From Arthrobacter sp. Br18 (lineage in GTDB: Bacteria; Actinomycetota; Actinomycetes; Actinomycetales; Micrococcaceae), in contig NZ_KI914893.1 of NCBI RefSeq assembly GCF_000520555.1, positions 43,722 through 79,116 of the forward strand: 35,395 nt of DNA. Direction: 5' to 3'. The position numbers and the translations under genes are program-made. Of the stretch, positions 27,043-34,693 are shown in pieces; the first letter of the stretch is position 1, and every line of letters begins with the position of its first letter. Under the pieces are notes generated by a model. It was not told the DNA's origin, did not search any database, and saw only the letters and a program-made list of their open reading frames with translations.

Positions 27043-27186
27043 AACCTTCTCCACGCGCCCGCACCAACCTTCGCTGAACGCTCCGCCATGGGAAGTTGCG
27101 CAGCAGCGGTGGGTGAACGACGACGGCACCCACCACACATGCACAAGTTCTGCGGGCAGCCCTCGTGGACCGGAGCCTTGCGGCCC
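27043..27186. other. Convergent intergenic region, no gene
   Basis: No supported gene or repeat is seen here apart from the terminator at its left edge. Confidence 0.6.
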
Positions 27187-28737
27187 CTACAGGCTGTCGG
27201 CGGGCACCTTCAGGTACTTGCTGCCCGTGAGTAGCTCCGTCACCGGGCCTGCCGGGAGCGGTCTGCTGAAGTAGTAACCCTGTCCGCTGGAGCACCCCAG
27301 ATCCCGCAGCTTATCGGCCTGCTCCTTCGTTTCAATGCCCTCGAAAACCGCCTCGAGCCCGGCGGCGCGGATGAGCTGGAGGATCGCCGCAACAAAGTCC
27401 AGCTGCCCTGGCCGGGTGTCGAGGTCAACCAGCAGTGAGCGGTCCACCTTGACCATGCTGACCGGGAGTTCGCGCAGGTAGCTGATGGAGGAGTACCCGG
27501 TCCCGAAGTCGTCGATCTCGATGCCGACGCCCAGTTGCTGCAGGCTGAGCAGTGAGTACATTTCCACCTCGCCGCGCGTGACAATGGCCGTCTCGGTGAT
27601 TTCCACCACCAGGTTCTGGGCGGGTACCCCGAGCTCGCGCAGGAGCGCGCGGACATGGTCCACCAGGTCAAGCTGTTTCAGTTCGACGGCGGACAGGTTC
27701 ACCCTCAGCTGGAAGTCGTCGTCGAGGGGCAGTGTGCGCCTCCACTCCGCAAGCTGCCGCAGCGAGTGCAGCATGACCCAGCGGTCGAGATCGTGGATGG
27801 CCCCGATCTCCTCGGCAAGCGGTATGAAGGTATCCGGTGGGATGAGCCCACGGACGGGGTGCTGCCACCGGACCAGCACCTCGACGCCGAGGATGCGGTT
27901 CGTCGAGAGCTCCACCACCGGTTGGTAGTGGAGGACCAGATCGTCGGACGCGATGGCGCCACGCAGCTCGGTGGCCATCTGGCTCCGCGATTGGCGCGTG
28001 TACAGCATCAGTGGCTCGAATACCTTGATGATGCTTCGACCCTCCCGCTTTGCGGCGTACATGGCGGTGTCGGCGTCCAGAAGGAGATCCTCCGCGCTCT
28101 GTCCGGGGTCCCCGAGGCGCACGCCGATGCTTGCCCTCGAGTGCACGTACAGATCCTCCAACTGGATCTGCTTCCCGAGAACCTGCAGTGCACGGCGCGC
28201 CACCTGCATCGCGACGTCCATGGTGGCCTCGGGAAGGAGGATGGCGAACTCGTCTCCGCCGAGGCGTGCCACCATGTCCCTCTTGCGCACCACGCTGTTG
28301 AGCCGCGCGGCCACCTCCTGGAGTACGCGGTCGCCGGCGTCATGGCCGAAGCGGTCATTGACGTTCTTGAACGAGTCGAGATCGAGGAGGATGAGCGCGG
28401 GAGGCAGGGCGCCGTCGTGAGTTCTTGCGAGGGCTGTCTCCATGCCCTCCATCAACGCCACCCGGTTCGCAAGCCCCGTCAGGGCGTCCGACATCGCCAT
28501 CTTCATCATGTCGAGGTGCGCTTGCCGAAGCATCGCGGTTCGGCTCTCCACCCTCTTCTCGAACTGGTCGTACACCTGCTCCAGCTCCTCGGCGAGGAGA
28601 TTGACGCCGGTGATGACGGCGTCCACCTCGTCGCGCGCGCAGGAGGGCTCGATCCGGCTGCTGAGGTCCCCGCGCGACAACCGTACGATGCTGTCGACGA
28701 GAATGGCCAGCCGCGGGTCCTTCTTGTCAGCGCTCAT
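27187..28737 (-). CDS. GGDEF-EAL cyclic di-GMP protein
   Basis: GGDEF domains make cyclic di-GMP and EAL domains break it down. The 516-aa product has an N-terminal HAMP-like/coiled-coil segment (residues about 1-75: IVRLSRGDLSSRIEP, NLLAEELEQVYDQFEKRVES) without a membrane span, then GGDEF (RLGGDEFAILL intact, preceded by SDALTGLANR) and EAL (GVEVLVRWQHP, so EVL in place of EAL; EITETA; DDFGTGYSSISYL; VKVDRSL; EGIET; GQGYYFSRP). The key acidic residues are kept, so both activities are possible. Cytoplasmic. Its start overlaps the STAS-like gene by 11 nt, implying joint function. Confidence 0.92.
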   Translation of the reverse strand: MSADKKDPRLAILVDSIVRLSRGDLSSRIEPSCARDEVDAVITGVNLLAEELEQVYDQFEKRVESRTAMLRQAHLDMMKMAMSDALTGLANRVALMEGMETALARTHDGALPPALILLDLDSFKNVNDRFGHDAGDRVLQEVAARLNSVVRKRDMVARLGGDEFAILLPEATMDVAMQVARRALQVLGKQIQLEDLYVHSRASIGVRLGDPGQSAEDLLLDADTAMYAAKREGRSIIKVFEPLMLYTRQSRSQMATELRGAIASDDLVLHYQPVVELSTNRILGVEVLVRWQHPVRGLIPPDTFIPLAEEIGAIHDLDRWVMLHSLRQLAEWRRTLPLDDDFQLRVNLSAVELKQLDLVDHVRALLRELGVPAQNLVVEITETAIVTRGEVEMYSLLSLQQLGVGIEIDDFGTGYSSISYLRELPVSMVKVDRSLLVDLDTRPGQLDFVAAILQLIRAAGLEAVFEGIETKEQADKLRDLGCSSGQGYYFSRPLPAGPVTELLTGSKYLKVPADSL

Positions 28738-29164
28738 CAGACTCAGGGTACCTTCGATACCCGGCGAGCCACTCGAGCGCCTCGCTCCTGGACGAGAAGA
28801 ATTCGACGGGGCACGACGGCGGTTGGCCGCCCAGGAGGAAGCTCCCGATCACCCGGTCCACGGGACTTGATCCCAGCAGGGCGATCGCCGTCGAAACACT
28901 GGCTCGTCCCAGGACGGCGCGCGCTTCGCGGTCGATCGACAGCACCCCGCTGATGTCGATGAGCAACGGGCGCGCTACGGTGCCGGCCAGCTCCCGTGCT
29001 TCTGCGGCTTTGGCTTCCGCAATGGCTTCAGTGATACGTTCCCCGGCCGACAGCGTCATGATCGTGATGCCGTTCGAATCCGCGGTCGCGTCCGGGTCGG
29101 TGTGCTGCCCTCGCGCGTCGAGGTCGCTGGACGCGTCCGCTTCCCCGGGCGGTTCCTCACGCAT
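28727..29164 (-). CDS. STAS/SpoIIAA-like protein
   Basis: The 145-aa product has an acidic low-complexity start (EPPGEADASSDLDARGQHTD) then a single compact alpha/beta domain, about residues 63-135: RPLLIDISGVLSIDREARAV, SVSTAIALLGSSPVDRVIGS and CPVEFFSSRSEALEWL. The pattern resembles SpoIIAA/STAS-like domains. These bind protein partners or small ligands; no catalytic motif is seen. It lies upstream of and overlaps the GGDEF-EAL gene in one operon, so it probably feeds a signal to it. AGGA is about 6 nt upstream of the ATG. Confidence 0.7.
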   Translation of the reverse strand: MREEPPGEADASSDLDARGQHTDPDATADSNGITIMTLSAGERITEAIAEAKAAEARELAGTVARPLLIDISGVLSIDREARAVLGRASVSTAIALLGSSPVDRVIGSFLLGGQPPSCPVEFFSSRSEALEWLAGYRRYPESDER

Positions 29165-29554
29165 CCGTATCCTGCCCTACGAGAGTGAGGTGCCGGTGGA
29201 ATCCGGCCGGCGCAGCAGCCGGCGCGGAATAACCGGCGAAGCTTGCCCCGCCGGGCGACAATGCACAGCAGGGCGGGAAGGGCTGCCACACCGAGGTGGG
29301 AGGTGCGGCTATTGAATTCGACATGTTCATCCCCAGCAGTTCGGCAGCGGCAAGGCGCGGCCTCGTCAGCAATTTTCCGATACCGGAGACCACGGACCCG
29401 AAACCTGGAAGCTGTCCCCGATGTGAGACCGGAAGGGACGGTTGCGGATCGATCGGCTTCTTGCTGCCGATCTGTGATCGAGGAAACAGTACCACCGATC
29501 CGTGCCGCTTCAGCCTCGTGATGCGGGCCCTGCCCTCCTCCGGCACGGGAGGAC
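29165..29554. other. Gap of 390 bp without a supported gene
   Basis: A minus-strand frame (29157-29546; MPEEGRARITRLKRHGSVVL at its start) exists but lacks gene-like composition and overlaps the STAS-like start by 8 nt. Stem-loops at 29451-29472 (GATCGGC/GCCGATC) and 29533-29552 (CCCTCC/GGGAGG) may end transcription of the TPR gene. No T-tracts are seen. Confidence 0.5.
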
Positions 29555-30595
29555 TCAGGTGGCGGTCGGCTCGATATCGTCGATGAGTTCGCGCGCCGAG
29601 CCGGCCCTGCTGGGGGCGCCCGCCTTACTGAACAGCTTCTCGCTTTTCTTGAGGTTCTGCGCTGCTTCGGGTTCAGCCTTCTTCGCCTTCAGCGCCCGCC
29701 CGAGGAGCAGGTGCGCTTCGGCCGCAGTGTGTGTGGCGAGCAGCTTGTCCTTGCTGATAACGAATCGCAGGCGCTCTGCAGCTGCCTCGTACTGGCCTGT
29801 CAACACCAGCCAGTGCGCCCTGGTCAGCGCCAGTTCCAGCTTGTCCCGCTCGCTGCCTCCCACAATCGAGATGGCCAGCTCAGCGCGGTCGATGCATTCG
29901 AGTGTTTCAGGCTGGACGACGCCGGCTGCGAGGCGGATTTCGGCGGAGGCCCGGTTGAATTTGGCCCACAGCTCGAGGTCGTTCGTCGGTGAAAGGTTTT
30001 CCGCGGCAAGGCGGTGGTACTTGGTGCCTTCCTCGGGCTGGTTCAGGAGGAAGGCCACGTTGCCGATGGCCCAGTAGCTCATGCCGGCACTTTGCGAACT
30101 CGGGTTGCCCTGCAGGAGTGCAGCCAAGGCGAGGCATTGCACCCACGCTTCGTCGAGTTGGTCGCTGTCGGCCAGCGCGGCGATTAGAGCGTACTGCGCT
30201 TTGATGAGGGATTCCTGTTGCTCTGGATCGGCCTCAGCAGCGGCGGCCGCGTGTCGCGCCGCAATGACAGCTTCAGCGAGATCTCCGCAGCCTTGAAGGG
30301 CGAACGACAAATTGGTTGCCACCCTCGTTGTAAGCGCTGACGACTGAACTGTCAATGGGTGATCGTTCAGCACTTGGGAAACCTCGGCGGATTCCCTCAT
30401 GAGGCCGAGCTTGCGCAGGCACTCGGACTTCAAGAAGGTCATATTCCACCACGCGTCGATATCATCGAGCTTCAAAGCCGCCGTTGCTGCCTCATCGGCG
30501 AGCGCGCGAGCTCCAGCGTAATCCCGCTGGTTCCACGAGTCACGGGCCCTGAGCTCAAGAAGCATACGCTCGCCGGGTTCACTATGATGAGCCAT
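29555..30595 (-). CDS. TPR-repeat protein, possible peptide-responsive regulator
   Basis: The 346-aa product is all-helical TPR-like from near its start to its end: LSFALQGCGDLAEAVIAARH, YALIAALADSDQLDEAW, NVAFLLNQPEEGTKYHRLAA, THWLVLTGQYEAAAERL-type segments and a C-terminal LLLGRALKAKKAEPEAAQNL. There is no helix-turn-helix, membrane or signal segment. The length and TPR-only make-up resemble Rap-type proteins, which bind small secreted peptides, but I cannot show homology. Start at 30595 is supported by AGGAGG 6 nt upstream; an earlier ATG (30646) would add 17 residues. It is divergent from a gene for a short secreted peptide, 221 bp away. Confidence 0.72.
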   Translation of the reverse strand: MAHHSEPGERMLLELRARDSWNQRDYAGARALADEAATAALKLDDIDAWWNMTFLKSECLRKLGLMRESAEVSQVLNDHPLTVQSSALTTRVATNLSFALQGCGDLAEAVIAARHAAAAAEADPEQQESLIKAQYALIAALADSDQLDEAWVQCLALAALLQGNPSSQSAGMSYWAIGNVAFLLNQPEEGTKYHRLAAENLSPTNDLELWAKFNRASAEIRLAAGVVQPETLECIDRAELAISIVGGSERDKLELALTRAHWLVLTGQYEAAAERLRFVISKDKLLATHTAAEAHLLLGRALKAKKAEPEAAQNLKKSEKLFSKAGAPSRAGSARELIDDIEPTAT

Positions 30596-30666
30596 TGCCA
30601 CCTCCTGTCGCGGTGCACCGTGTTGCCACCGGTGCTGTTGAGGCAAAGCCCCTGGTTGCCGCGCTC

Positions 30667-30672
30667 AGTCTA
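30667..30672 (-). promoter_or_regulatory. -10 box of the TPR gene
   Basis: TAGACT on the minus strand, 71 bp before the ATG at 30595, leaving a leader of about 65 nt that contains the strong ribosome site. The -35 is poor. Confidence 0.4.
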
Positions 30673-30745
30673 GGGCAATGCGGATGAAATGTATTGGGAA
30701 GTTAAAATAGTTGCTGAAGTTACTGGTGTGAACGCAGTCTTCTCG

Positions 30746-30751
30746 TATACT
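30746..30751 (+). promoter_or_regulatory. -10 box of the secreted-peptide gene
   Basis: TATACT is a near-consensus -10 element; transcription would start near 30758, about 59 nt before the ATG. The surrounding 30690-30760 is AT-rich. GAAGTTA occurs twice upstream (30698, 30716), 18 bp apart. Confidence 0.5.
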
Positions 30752-30816
30752 GTCGAATCAATCGCACCCGCGAGAAGCAAAAGGTCTCTCTCCCCTCAAG
30801 CCCAAGGATCACCATC

Positions 30817-30963
30817 ATGAAGAAGATCGCCGCAACCGTTATGTTGTCAGCACTGCTCGTAGCCGGTGGAGGATCGGCGGCGTTTGCTGCTGATTCCAAG
30901 TCCTCGGCCAAGACGACATCACCCTCAGTTTCGAGCACCGACGTCAACCGCTGGCCTTCCTAG
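30817..30963 (+). CDS. Short secreted peptide precursor (48 aa)
   Basis: The product reads MKKIAATVMLSALLVAGGGS followed by AAFAADSKSSAKTTSPSVSS and TDVNRWPS. It has a textbook signal peptide (Lys-rich start, hydrophobic core, AFA-A cleavage near residue 25) and a mature part of only about 23-24 residues, Ser/Thr/Lys-rich with a distinct C-terminal DVNRWPS. This is the architecture of secreted signalling pro-peptides, but a small surface or antimicrobial peptide is also possible. AAGGA (30804-30808) is 8 nt upstream and a TATACT promoter is further up. It is divergent from the TPR gene. A stem-loop follows. Confidence 0.7.
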   Translation: MKKIAATVMLSALLVAGGGSAAFAADSKSSAKTTSPSVSSTDVNRWPS

Positions 30964-30972
30964 TCTTTCAAG

Positions 30973-30994
30973 GCAGCGGCTCTCAGGCCGCTGT
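30973..30994 (+). terminator. Stem-loop after the peptide gene
   Basis: CAGCGGC (30974-30980) pairs with GCCGCTG (30987-30993), 6-nt loop; no T-tract follows. Confidence 0.5.
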
Positions 30995-31035
30995 CCTACC
31001 CTAGTACGTCGAGCATCACCCTCAGCACCACGAAG

Positions 31036-31078
31036 AGCCGCGGGCCTACACCTTTTGGGGAGGTACGTCCGCGGCTTT
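31036..31078 (+). terminator. Second stem-loop after the peptide gene
   Basis: AGCCGCGG (31036-31043) pairs with CCGCGGCT (31069-31076) over a 25-nt loop; a short TTTC follows. Confidence 0.4.
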
Positions 31079-31143
31079 CGCGTGCCCTGGATCAATTTAG
31101 TCCCTCCTTGGGTGCTGCTACTCCCCGCACAAACCACGACCTG

Positions 31144-31149
31144 TAGCCT
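31144..31149 (+). promoter_or_regulatory. -10 box of the FAH gene
   Basis: TAGCCT ends 6 nt before ATG 31156, leaderless spacing. Confidence 0.45.
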
Positions 31150-31155
31150 TGGGGC

Positions 31156-31929
31156 ATGCGAATTGCGCGTTTTGTGGTGGATGATGATCCGATGTTCGGC
31201 GTGGTCGAGGGGCCCGAGGGAAGCGAAGAAGTGGCGGTGATCAACGGTGATCCGTTCTATGCCGGCGTCCAACTGACCGGGGTGCGCCACGCCCTCGAGG
31301 ACGTAAGGCTCCTGGCGCCGGTGATCCCGCGCAGCAAGGTGGTGGGCATCGGGCTCAACTATGCCGACCACGCAAGCGAAATGGGCTCGGCGCCCCCGAC
31401 GGCTCCGCTGATGTTCCTCAAGCCGAACACCTCAGTGGTCGGCCCCGGGGATCCGGTGATGCTGCCGTCGTTCTCCGACCAGATCTCGTACGAAGCCGAA
31501 CTGGCAGTGGTGATCGGCCGCATCTGCAAGGACGTCCCCCTCGAGCGGGTCGACGACGTCATCTTCGGGTACACCTGCGCCAACGACCTCACTGCGAGGG
31601 ACGTCCAGATGACCGACAGTCAGTGGGCGCGCGCCAAGGGCTTCGATACGTCCTGCCCCATCGGGCCGTGGATCGAAACGGACCTGGATCCTGAGAACCT
31701 CAGCATTCGGGGAACCCTCGACGGCGAGCTCCGCCAGGATGGCTCCACGAGTGACATGGTCTGGGGCGCCCGCGAACTCGTGTCCTATGTGTCCCAGGCC
31801 TTCACCCTGCTCCCGGGGGACATCATCCTCACGGGAACGCCGGCCGGCGTCGGCCTGATAGCCGATGGCCAGCGCTTCGACGTCGACATCGAGGGAATCG
31901 GCAGGCTGTCCAATCCCGTCCGGCGCTGA
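31156..31929 (+). CDS. Fumarylacetoacetate hydrolase family protein
   Basis: The FAH fold cleaves or isomerises beta-keto acids such as fumarylacetoacetate or 2-hydroxyhepta-2,4-diene-1,7-dioate. The 257-aa product has a short N-terminal strand region, IPRSKVVGIGLNYADHASEM, the metal-binding acids in SYEAELAVVIG and ANDLTARDVQ (E, E and D), a K in ARAKGFDTSCPIGPW, and GTPAGVGLI near the end. The catalytic site looks complete. The substrate is not clear: no aromatic-degradation genes are in the window. It sits next to gltX (107 bp), a frequent actinobacterial neighbour in my recollection. Starts leaderless. Confidence 0.9.
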   Translation: MRIARFVVDDDPMFGVVEGPEGSEEVAVINGDPFYAGVQLTGVRHALEDVRLLAPVIPRSKVVGIGLNYADHASEMGSAPPTAPLMFLKPNTSVVGPGDPVMLPSFSDQISYEAELAVVIGRICKDVPLERVDDVIFGYTCANDLTARDVQMTDSQWARAKGFDTSCPIGPWIETDLDPENLSIRGTLDGELRQDGSTSDMVWGARELVSYVSQAFTLLPGDIILTGTPAGVGLIADGQRFDVDIEGIGRLSNPVRR

Positions 31930-32020
31930 CCTGTCCGGACTGAATACGGCGTCAGGGGAACGCTTCATGCCGACGACTTCGCGGCGCACCTACCCTGCAC
32001 CCGCCATTCGGCCCGGCTAC

Positions 32021-32026
32021 TAGACT
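32021..32026 (+). promoter_or_regulatory. -10 box of gltX
   Basis: TAGACT ends 9 nt before ATG 32036; no Shine-Dalgarno. Near-leaderless. Confidence 0.45.
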
Positions 32027-32035
32027 TGCACCATC

Positions 32036-33547
32036 ATGACTACAGCAGCTGAGCTCCCCACTGTCACCGCATCCACTGCCGTCCGCGTGCGGTTCTGCCC
32101 GTCGCCCACAGGTACTCCCCATGTCGGCCTGATCCGCACCGCCCTGTTCAACTGGGCCTACGCCCGGCACACCGGCGGAAAGCTGATCTTCCGCATCGAG
32201 GACACGGATGCCGCCCGGGACAGCGAGGAGAGCTACGGGCAGCTGCTTGAAGCGATGCGGTGGCTCGGCATCGACTGGGACGAGGGAGTGGAGGTCGGCG
32301 GGCCCCATGCTCCGTACCGCCAGTCGGAGCGGAGCGACCTGTATACGGACGTCATCACCAGGCTGGTGGACGCCGGCCACCTGTATGAGTCGTTCTCGAG
32401 CCCGGAGGAGGTCGAGGAACGACACCGAACGGCGGGCCGCGACCCGAAGCTCGGCTACGACAACTTCGACCGTGGGCTCACCATCGAGCAGCGCTCGGCC
32501 CTGCGGGATGCAGGCCGGGAGCCGGTCCTGAGGCTACGCATGCCGGACGAGGACATCACCTTCACCGACCTGGTGCGCGGCGACATCACCTTCCGGGCCG
32601 GAAGCGTTCCCGATTTCGCCGTCGTCCGTGCCAGCGGCGCGCCCCTCTACACCCTGGTCAACCCGGTCGATGACGCCCTCATGGGCATCACCCACGTTCT
32701 GCGGGGAGAGGACCTGCTGTCCTCCACCCCCCGGCAGGTCGCCCTCCACCGCGCGCTGATCGATATCGGGGTGGCCCGCCACATGCCGATCTTCGGGCAC
32801 CTTCCCTACGTGATGGGGCAGGGGAACAAGAAGCTGTCCAAGCGGGACCCGGAATCGAACCTCTTCCTGCATCGGGAGCGCGGGTTCATCAAGGAAGGCC
32901 TGCTCAACTACCTGTCCCTCCTCGGCTGGAGCCTGTCCGCCGACGAGGACATCTTCACGGTGGATGAACTGGTGGAGAAGTTCGACATCTCCGACGTCCT
33001 CGGGAACCCTGCCCGCTTCGACCTGAAAAAGGCCGAAGCCATCAACGGCACCCATGTGCGGCTCCTCGACCCAGCCGAATTCCGGACACGACTCGTCCCC
33101 TTCCTCGTCGCCGCAGGGCTCGTCGGAGATCCACTGGATCCGCGCGAGACGGCCATCATCGCGGAGGCAGCGCCCCTGATCCAGGAGCGCATCACGCTGC
33201 TCGGGGAGGCCCCGGAGATGCTCGGCTTCCTCTTCAAGAACGACGACGCCATCGACGTGGCGGACGACGCCCGGAAGGGGCTGCCCGCCAACCTCACCGA
33301 GGTGCTCGACAGCGCACTCGAGGCCCTCGACAACGCCGCAGGCTGGGATGCGGAGTCCATCCAGACCGCGCTCCGCGAGGCACTCGTCGACGGGCTCGGA
33401 CTCAAGCCCCGGCTTGCCTTCGGTCCCGTCCGCACGGCCATCTCGGGGCGACGGATCTCACCGCCGCTCTTCGAGTCGATGGTGATACTCGGCCGGGAGT
33501 CCTCCCTGGCGCGCATCGGGGCATTCCGCGCAGCGGCCGGCCAGTAG
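32036..33547 (+). CDS. gltX: Glutamyl-tRNA synthetase
   Basis: GltX charges tRNA-Glu; in bacteria without GlnRS it also mischarges tRNA-Gln for later conversion by GatCAB. The 503-aa class I enzyme has [20 protein letters not shown] (HVGL in place of HIGH), a full Rossmann core, [20 protein letters not shown] (KLSKR as the KMSKS-type loop) and the all-helical anticodon domain. Length is normal. tRNA-Gln and tRNA-Glu lie about 800-1000 bp downstream. It is followed by the HAD gene 8 bp later, so they are co-transcribed. Confidence 0.95.
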   Translation: MTTAAELPTVTASTAVRVRFCPSPTGTPHVGLIRTALFNWAYARHTGGKLIFRIEDTDAARDSEESYGQLLEAMRWLGIDWDEGVEVGGPHAPYRQSERSDLYTDVITRLVDAGHLYESFSSPEEVEERHRTAGRDPKLGYDNFDRGLTIEQRSALRDAGREPVLRLRMPDEDITFTDLVRGDITFRAGSVPDFAVVRASGAPLYTLVNPVDDALMGITHVLRGEDLLSSTPRQVALHRALIDIGVARHMPIFGHLPYVMGQGNKKLSKRDPESNLFLHRERGFIKEGLLNYLSLLGWSLSADEDIFTVDELVEKFDISDVLGNPARFDLKKAEAINGTHVRLLDPAEFRTRLVPFLVAAGLVGDPLDPRETAIIAEAAPLIQERITLLGEAPEMLGFLFKNDDAIDVADDARKGLPANLTEVLDSALEALDNAAGWDAESIQTALREALVDGLGLKPRLAFGPVRTAISGRRISPPLFESMVILGRESSLARIGAFRAAAGQ

Positions 33548-33555
33548 GGGTGGCA

Positions 33556-34284
33556 ATGGACAACGGCTTCGGAGCCGGTTATCCGCTGGGTGTCCTTTTC
33601 GATATCGACGACACCCTCGTGGACCTCGAAGGCGCCATGGGAGCCACCCTCCATGAAATTGCCGACGAGGGGCTGAGCCATCTCAGCGATGATGACTGGA
33701 TCGAATACAAGCGGCTGTACGCGCGTGATCCCGAACGCCACTACGACAGCTTCCTCCAGGGCCGGGCCACTTTCACCGAGCAGCGGATCAAGCGCGCCGC
33801 CCACGCGCGGGCGGGTTTCACATCGGTGCCGTTCGACGCCGAGGCCGCGGCGGGGTGGAACCGGGCGTACGAGTCCACCCTTCCGCACCACTTCCGGGCG
33901 TACGACGACGTCGTCCCGCTGCTCGATGTACTGGACGAGCGGAACATTCCCTACGGGGTGATCAGCAACAACGTCCATGACTATCAGCGGGCCAAACTCG
34001 ACCGCGCAGGTCTCTCCCGCATTCGGATCCTCGTGGGCATCGATGCCGTGGAAGCAGCAAAACCCGATCCTGCGATTTTCGCGGAGGGAGTCCGGCTGCT
34101 GGGAACTCCGGCTGCCCGCACCCTGTATGTAGGAGACAATCCGGTGCTCGACGCCAGGGGCGCCGATGACGCCGGCCTGGTGGGCGTGTGGCTCGACCGT
34201 GCCGGCGTCGAAACCGCGGGAGGCCCGCAGCGCCGGATCAGCACCCTGAGCTCCGTTTTGCAGTTCTTGCCACCCGTCCGGTAA
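33556..34284 (+). CDS. HAD-family hydrolase
   Basis: The 242-aa product is a phosphatase-type HAD enzyme. Motif I FDIDDTLVD carries the nucleophile and acid-base aspartates, motif II is ISNN, motif III is KPDPAIF, and motif IV is GDNPVLDARGADDAG. A helical cap lies between motif I and II (about residues 25-115), so it is a subclass I type. Substrate unknown. The ATG at 33556 has AGGGG at 6-nt spacing; an upstream GTG at 33550 is possible. It follows gltX by 8 bp. Confidence 0.88.
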   Translation: MDNGFGAGYPLGVLFDIDDTLVDLEGAMGATLHEIADEGLSHLSDDDWIEYKRLYARDPERHYDSFLQGRATFTEQRIKRAAHARAGFTSVPFDAEAAAGWNRAYESTLPHHFRAYDDVVPLLDVLDERNIPYGVISNNVHDYQRAKLDRAGLSRIRILVGIDAVEAAKPDPAIFAEGVRLLGTPAARTLYVGDNPVLDARGADDAGLVGVWLDRAGVETAGGPQRRISTLSSVLQFLPPVR

Positions 34285-34352
34285 AGTTGATTCTCGGCGC
34301 GACGCGGTTATGCGGTCGGATTCCTGCTGGTTGGGACTCGGAAAAGTGCCAT

Positions 34353-34424
34353 TGGGGTATGGTGTAATTGGCAACACACTGGTTTCTGGTACCAACATTC
34401 TAGGTTCGAGTCCTGGTACCCCAG
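34353..34424 (+). tRNA. tRNA-Gln(CTG)
   Basis: Acceptor TGGGGTA pairs with TACCCCA, D arm GTGT...ACAC, anticodon stem TGGT/ACCA with loop TTCTGGT (anticodon CTG), and T loop TTCGAGT. Discriminator G. CCA is not encoded. The first anticodon-stem pair is C-A. Confidence 0.94.
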
Positions 34425-34496
34425 CGCAGGAAACTGCAGAGCACCGCTGTTGAAGCGGTAGTAACAAAAACAGTAGTAGTAGCACAGAACAGTACT

Positions 34497-34569
34497 GGCC
34501 CCATCGTATAGCGGCCTAGTACGCTGCCCTCTCACGGCGGTAACGCGGGTTCGAATCCCGCTGGGGTCA
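34497..34569 (+). tRNA. tRNA-Glu(CTC)
   Basis: Acceptor GGCCCCA pairs with TGGGGTC (one G-T pair), anticodon loop CTCTCAC (anticodon CTC) closed by CTGCC/GGCGG, T arm GCGGGTTCGAATCCCGC. Discriminator A. CCA not encoded. It follows tRNA-Gln by 72 bp. Confidence 0.95.
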
Positions 34570-34573
34570 CGAT

Positions 34574-34591
34574 TGTCCTGGCATCAGGACA
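34574..34591 (+). other. Perfect hairpin just after tRNA-Glu
   Basis: TGTCCTG (34574-34580) pairs with CAGGACA (34585-34591) over a GCAT loop, starting 5 nt after the tRNA. It may aid 3' end processing or pausing. Confidence 0.5.
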
Positions 34592-34598
34592 GGAAATG

Positions 34599-34630
34599 AA
34601 CGTCCCGGACTTCGGTCCGGGGCGTTTTTT
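34599..34630 (+). terminator. Intrinsic terminator of the tRNA-Gln/tRNA-Glu unit
   Basis: A 12-bp stem (AACGTCCCGGAC with GTCCGGGGCGTT, one G-T pair) is capped by a TTCG tetraloop and followed by six T residues (34625-34630). It is the strongest intrinsic terminator in the window. Confidence 0.92.
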
Positions 34631-34693
34631 CGTGGTCCGCGGGCTATTACTCCCGGTCGAGGGAAGTCCGGTGGCTGCTGGCAGAATGGAAGG

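Noticed and set aside
29157-29546. Minus-strand gene upstream of the STAS-like gene
   Set aside because: Composition is not gene-like, no domain, and it overlaps the next start; a small unrecognised peptide beginning MNMSNSIAAPPTS cannot be excluded.
32908-34485. Long minus-strand frame opposite gltX, the HAD gene and tRNA-Gln
   Set aside because: It crosses two clear genes and a tRNA; no domain, no ribosome site.
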